Shown here one piece after another: positions 60,978 through 64,000 of a stretch of 64,000 bases of DNA. The notes beneath the pieces were generated by a model. It was given only the letters and a program-made list of their open reading frames with translations, made no database searches and was not told where the DNA came from. This DNA is from Streptomyces sp. NBC_01707 (GTDB taxonomy: Bacteria; Actinomycetota; Actinomycetes; Streptomycetales; Streptomycetaceae). The translations under genes and the position numbers were made by a program. Location: assembly GCF_041438805.1 (NCBI RefSeq), contig NZ_CP109190.1, positions 7,378,001 to 7,442,000 on the forward strand, in the 5' to 3' direction. Position 1 is the first letter of the stretch; each line of letters opens with the position of its first letter.

Positions 60978-61472
60978 TCAGCGGCCTTCCGGGCAGCTAT
61001 CGGCCTCGCGGGAGAGGTTCTCCTCGACCTTGGCCAGCAGCCGGGCCAGCTCGGTGCGCTCCGTCGCGTCCAGACCGGCGAGCGTGCGCTCCTCCAGATT
61101 CGACCAGGCCCGCTCCACATCCGAGTGCAGGGCGCAGCTGTCCGAGCTGGCCTCGACCAGGACGGCCCGCCGGTCGTCCGGGTCGGGGCGGCGGTGGACA
61201 TGACCGGCCTGTTCGAGCCGCTGGAGCATCTTGGTGACGGTCGACGGATCGAGGTCGACCGCCTTGATCAGCTCCGACTGGCGTGCCGCGCCCGCGTCCC
61301 ACAGGTACATCATCAGGAACTCCTGGCCGGGGTAGAGCCCGGCGCACCTGAGCGCCTTGCCGGCGGCGATCCGGTGCAGCCGGGCGACCCGTGAGACGGC
61401 GTGGCTGACCGGGCCGCCGCGGGCGGCACTGGGCAGCTCGGTACAGACGGGGTCGGCGGATTCGGCCTTCAT
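60978..61472 (-). CDS. MarR-family transcriptional regulator
   Basis: The protein has 164 residues. The winged helix ARQSELIKAVDLDPSTVTKMLQRLEQAGHVHRRPDPDDRRAVLVEAS (about 68-112) includes the wing arginines of MarR. Helical dimerisation parts flank it. It has cysteines at the N-terminus (VCTEL) and in SCALH and SCPEGR that might sense electrophiles. It is divergent from an Old Yellow Enzyme gene; two matching operator sites in the gap suggest it represses both genes. Confidence 0.92.
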   Translation of the reverse strand: MKAESADPVCTELPSAARGGPVSHAVSRVARLHRIAAGKALRCAGLYPGQEFLMMYLWDAGAARQSELIKAVDLDPSTVTKMLQRLEQAGHVHRRPDPDDRRAVLVEASSDSCALHSDVERAWSNLEERTLAGLDATERTELARLLAKVEENLSREADSCPEGR

Positions 61473-61567
61473 GCGGGACTCCTCGGGGGCGATGCTCCGG
61501 CTGCGGCCTGTCCGGCGGATCGGGCCCTGGCCCGGGGCTGGTTCCGGCGCTCTTCACGAACTTTACC

Positions 61568-61623
61568 TTGGTCGGCCAATCAATGCGTTACAGTGGCGCA
61601 GGACGAAATACTTGGCCGACCAT
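61568..61623. promoter_or_regulatory. Paired operator sites in the MarR/OYE gap
   Basis: TTGGTCGGCCAA (61568-61579) and TTGGCCGACCAT (61612-61623) are complements at 11 of 12 positions, 32 bases apart. Each is itself palindromic with one imperfection. They are the probable binding sites of the MarR regulator. Confidence 0.7.
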
Positions 61624-61645
61624 GTAATTTTCCTTAGGGGTTTTC

Positions 61646-62713
61646 ATGACCACCGCATTCGACCCGATCGACCTGTCCGGCACCCAGCTCGCCAACCGCA
61701 TCGCCATGGCCCCGATGACCCGCAGCCGTGCCGGTGACGGCGGTACCGCCACCGAACTCACCGCCGAGTACTACGCTCAGCGCGCCTCGGCCGGTCTCAT
61801 CATCACCGAGGGCATCCAGCCGTCCGTCGTCGGCCAGGGTTACCCCTTCACCCCGGGGCTGCACAGCGCGGAGCAGGTCGCGTCCTGGCGCAAGGTCACC
61901 GACGCGGTGCACGCCGCGGGCGGCCGGATCTTCGCCCAGCTCATGCACACGGGCCGCATCGGCCACCCGGTCCTGCTGGCGGACGGACTGACCCCGGTCG
62001 GCGCCTCCCCGGTCAAGGCCGCCGGGCAGGTCTACACCCACGTGGGACCGAAGGACTTCGTCGAGCCGCGTGAGCTGACCGACACCGAGATCCGGCAGAC
62101 CGTGGCCGACTTCGCCTCCGCCGCCCGCAACGCCGTCGACGCGGGCTTCGACGGGGTCGAGCTGCACGGCGCCAACGGCTACCTCATCCACCAGTTCCTC
62201 GCGCCCAACACCAACCGGCGCACCGACGAGTGGGGCGGCTCGGACGAGGCCCGCATCCGGTTCGCCGTCGAGGTGGTCAAGGCCGTCGCCGCCGAGATCG
62301 GCGCGGAGCGCACCGGGCTGCGCATCTCCCCCGGGAACTCGTACAACGACATCGACGAGCCCGCGCCGGACGCCGCCTACACCGCGCTGGTGCAGGAGAT
62401 CGAGCCGCTCGGCCTCGCCTACCTGCACGTCCTGGAGGCGAAGGAGATCCGCGAGCTGACCCTCGCGCTGCGCAAGCAGTTCTCCGGCACTTTCGTCATC
62501 AACGTGCTGACGGACGGACCGACCGGACCGGACGACCACTCGGTGATCGACGACGGGATCGCCGACATCATCTCGTACGGTGCGCTGTTCATCGCCAACC
62601 CGGACCTGCCCGCCCGGCTGAAGGCCGGCGGCCCGTTCAACACCCCGGACCCGTCCACCTTCTTCGGCGGGGACGCGAAGGGGTACGTCGACTACCCCGC
62701 GCTGGGAGCCTGA
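61646..62713 (+). CDS. Old Yellow Enzyme family flavin alkene reductase
   Basis: The protein has 355 residues. The FMN/substrate residues are in IAMAPMTRSRAG, ELHGANGYLIHQFLAPNTNRRTDEWGGS (catalytic histidine and tyrosine region) and DIISYGALFIANPDLPAR (phosphate site). It reduces electrophilic alkenes, quinones or nitro compounds with NAD(P)H. AGGGG precedes the ATG at 61646. It is divergent from a MarR regulator and probably induced by electrophilic stress. Confidence 0.95.
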   Translation: MTTAFDPIDLSGTQLANRIAMAPMTRSRAGDGGTATELTAEYYAQRASAGLIITEGIQPSVVGQGYPFTPGLHSAEQVASWRKVTDAVHAAGGRIFAQLMHTGRIGHPVLLADGLTPVGASPVKAAGQVYTHVGPKDFVEPRELTDTEIRQTVADFASAARNAVDAGFDGVELHGANGYLIHQFLAPNTNRRTDEWGGSDEARIRFAVEVVKAVAAEIGAERTGLRISPGNSYNDIDEPAPDAAYTALVQEIEPLGLAYLHVLEAKEIRELTLALRKQFSGTFVINVLTDGPTGPDDHSVIDDGIADIISYGALFIANPDLPARLKAGGPFNTPDPSTFFGGDAKGYVDYPALGA

Positions 62714-62717
62714 GGAC

Positions 62718-63779
62718 CTACGCCGAGTCCCGGCGCACCAGTTCGGTGGGGAGGATCACCGCGGCCGGCTCCTCCCCGCCGATCCGGGCCAGCAGTACCC
62801 GTACCATCTCGGCGCTGATCCGGTCCCACGGCTGCCGGATCGTGGTCAACTCGGGCCGGGACGCGAGCGCCGCGGGCGAGTCGTCGAAGCCGCCGACCGC
62901 GACGTCCTCCGGCACCCGCCGCCCGGCCTTCTCCAGCGCGGCCAGCACGCCCTGCGCCATCAGGTCGGAGGCGACGAACACCGCGTCGAGGTCGGGGGTC
63001 CGCTCCAGCAGCAGCGTGGCGGCCGCCTCGCCGCTCGCCCGGCTGTAGTCGCCCGGGACGATCAGCGCGTCGTCGGCGGGCAGCCCGCACTCGGCGAGCA
63101 TCTCGCGGTAGCCCGCCAGCCGTTCGACGCCGCCGGGGGTGTCCAGCGGGCCGCTGACCGTACCGATCCGGCGGCGCCCGGACTCGTACAGATACCGCAC
63201 CATGTCCCGGGCGCCGTCCCGGTCGTCGGCCGCCACATAGCTGACCTTCGAGCCCTGCCCGAGCGGCTTGCCGCAGGCGACGAGCGGGACCCCGGCCTCG
63301 TGCAGCCGGGCGGCGACCGGGTCGCCGGAGTGACTGGAGACCAGCAGCACCCCGTCCACGTGGCCGGCGATGTACCGCATGTTCCGGCGGCGTTCGGCCT
63401 CGGTCCCCGCGATCATCAGCAGCAGCGGGATGTCGTGCGCGGCCAGTGCGGCGGTGCAGCCCCGCAGCAGCACATTGAAGTTCGGGTCCTCGAAGAACCG
63501 CTCCTGCGGCTCGGTGAGCAGGAACGCCACCGAGTCGGAGCGGCCGGTGATCAGTGACCTGGCGTGCCGGTTCACCGTGTAGCCGGTCTTGCGGATCGCG
63601 GAGTTGACCGCATCGAGCGCGGCCGGGCTGACGTTGTGCCCGCCGTTGAGCACCCGCGAGACCGTGCCGCGCGAGACACCGGCTTCCCGCGCCACGTCGT
63701 GGATGGTCGGCGGCCTGCGGCGTCCCGTGCCGGACTGTCCGTGCCGTCCGGGCTGTCCGGGCTGTTCTGTGCGGCTCAT
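62718..63779 (-). CDS. LacI-family transcriptional regulator
   Basis: The protein has 353 residues. The headpiece TIHDVAREAGVSRGTVSRVLNGGHNVSPAALDAV (25-59) follows a 24-residue Gln/Gly/Arg tail. The periplasmic-binding-type effector domain has SDLMAQGVLAALEKAGRRVPEDVAVGGFDDSP. It follows a sugar ABC permease on the same strand and so is the last gene of that operon. It may bind LacI-type sites such as the AAGCGCTT element at 35.8 kb, but that is only a possibility. Confidence 0.92.
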   Translation of the reverse strand: MSRTEQPGQPGRHGQSGTGRRRPPTIHDVAREAGVSRGTVSRVLNGGHNVSPAALDAVNSAIRKTGYTVNRHARSLITGRSDSVAFLLTEPQERFFEDPNFNVLLRGCTAALAAHDIPLLLMIAGTEAERRRNMRYIAGHVDGVLLVSSHSGDPVAARLHEAGVPLVACGKPLGQGSKVSYVAADDRDGARDMVRYLYESGRRRIGTVSGPLDTPGGVERLAGYREMLAECGLPADDALIVPGDYSRASGEAAATLLLERTPDLDAVFVASDLMAQGVLAALEKAGRRVPEDVAVGGFDDSPAALASRPELTTIRQPWDRISAEMVRVLLARIGGEEPAAVILPTELVRRDSA

Positions 63780-63821
63780 GGTGCATGATCTTTCATCAAT
63801 GGAAGCCCTGGCGGGGACCGG

Positions 63822-64000
63822 TCAGGACTTTACGGCGCCGGAGAGCAGGTCGAGGCTCCAGAAGCGCTGGATGACGAGGAACAGCGCGATCAGCGGGACG
63901 ATCGCCAGCAGCGCCCCCGTAATCACCAGGGTATAGAGGGCCGGGGTGGTGGAGCCCTGCTGGAGCAGGGTGTAGAGGCCCAGGGTGACCGGGAACTTCT
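63822..64000 (-). CDS. Sugar ABC importer permease (MalG type), 3' end only
   Basis: The last 59 codons of a gene that continues beyond the window. It ends FPVTLGLYTLLQQGS and then ALFLVIQRFWSLDLLSGAVKS, the typical C-terminus of a MalG-family carbohydrate permease. It is 42 bases upstream of the LacI gene and would be controlled by it. Confidence 0.85.
   Translation of the reverse strand, partial: KFPVTLGLYTLLQQGSTTPALYTLVITGALLAIVPLIALFLVIQRFWSLDLLSGAVKS

Overview
This window is high-GC chromosomal DNA with dense, often start/stop-overlapping genes, many GTG starts and a strong G/C third-position bias. Gene content and order (a suf operon next to ctaA and an ABC exporter, dapD/dapA nearby, SigE-family sigma factors, IclR/GntR/LacI-controlled sugar genes, a Gly-rich polymorphic toxin) point to Streptomyces. 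No transposase, integrase, CRISPR array, rRNA or ordinary tRNA gene is visible. The region reads as core chromosome followed by an accessory sugar-acid utilisation region and a toxin island.

Layout. 0-4 kb: a metal-dependent amidohydrolase-like protein, haem A synthase (ctaA) and an ABC exporter. 4.2-10.8 kb: a complete suf operon (sufR-B-D-Rieske-C-S-U-T) with a SufR-type operator over the sufR start codon and a perfect 14-bp terminator. 10.9-26 kb: mostly housekeeping and small accessory genes: a broken secreted-protein gene, a VOC protein, a membrane protein, an SMR pump with its TetR regulator and operator, an HxlR-peroxiredoxin fusion, dapD and dapA, a DUF4232 lipoprotein, a tandem ABM-domain protein and a Tat-exported PhoX-like protein.

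The most striking feature is at 23.76-25.77 kb. A Ro60 (TROVE plus vWA) gene, rsr, is preceded by three tandem structured RNAs that share the same terminal stem motifs. Two carry circularly permuted tRNA-like modules and one has only a short hairpin in that place. They look like bacterial Y RNAs. The first contains what looks like an entire anticodon arm with a Lys CUU loop.

26-54 kb holds a TerD-domain protein and a large uronate/pectin-type catabolic region: a uronate dehydrogenase-like enzyme, 5-dehydro-4-deoxyglucarate dehydratase, a GntR regulator, a second DHDPS-family aldolase/dehydratase, an IlvD/Edd dehydratase, an ABC sugar importer without its own ATPase, a Gfo/Idh/MocA oxidoreductase, a DUF6807 protein, a GH43 hydrolase, the solute-binding lipoprotein and a secreted pectate lyase. 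About 8 kb downstream an IclR regulator and a 2-oxoglutarate-semialdehyde dehydrogenase could finish the oxidative route to 2-oxoglutarate. Between them lie an S37-type peptidase, a sigma factor with a membrane-anchored partner, a purine/xanthine permease and a class B penicillin-binding protein.

54-64 kb: a polymorphic toxin (pilin-like N-terminus, Gly repeat, Tox-REase-5-like C-terminus) with two downstream candidate immunity genes, a DsbA-family protein, a class-V aminotransferase-like protein, a MarR/Old Yellow Enzyme pair with matching operator sites, and the tail of another sugar ABC operon with a LacI regulator.
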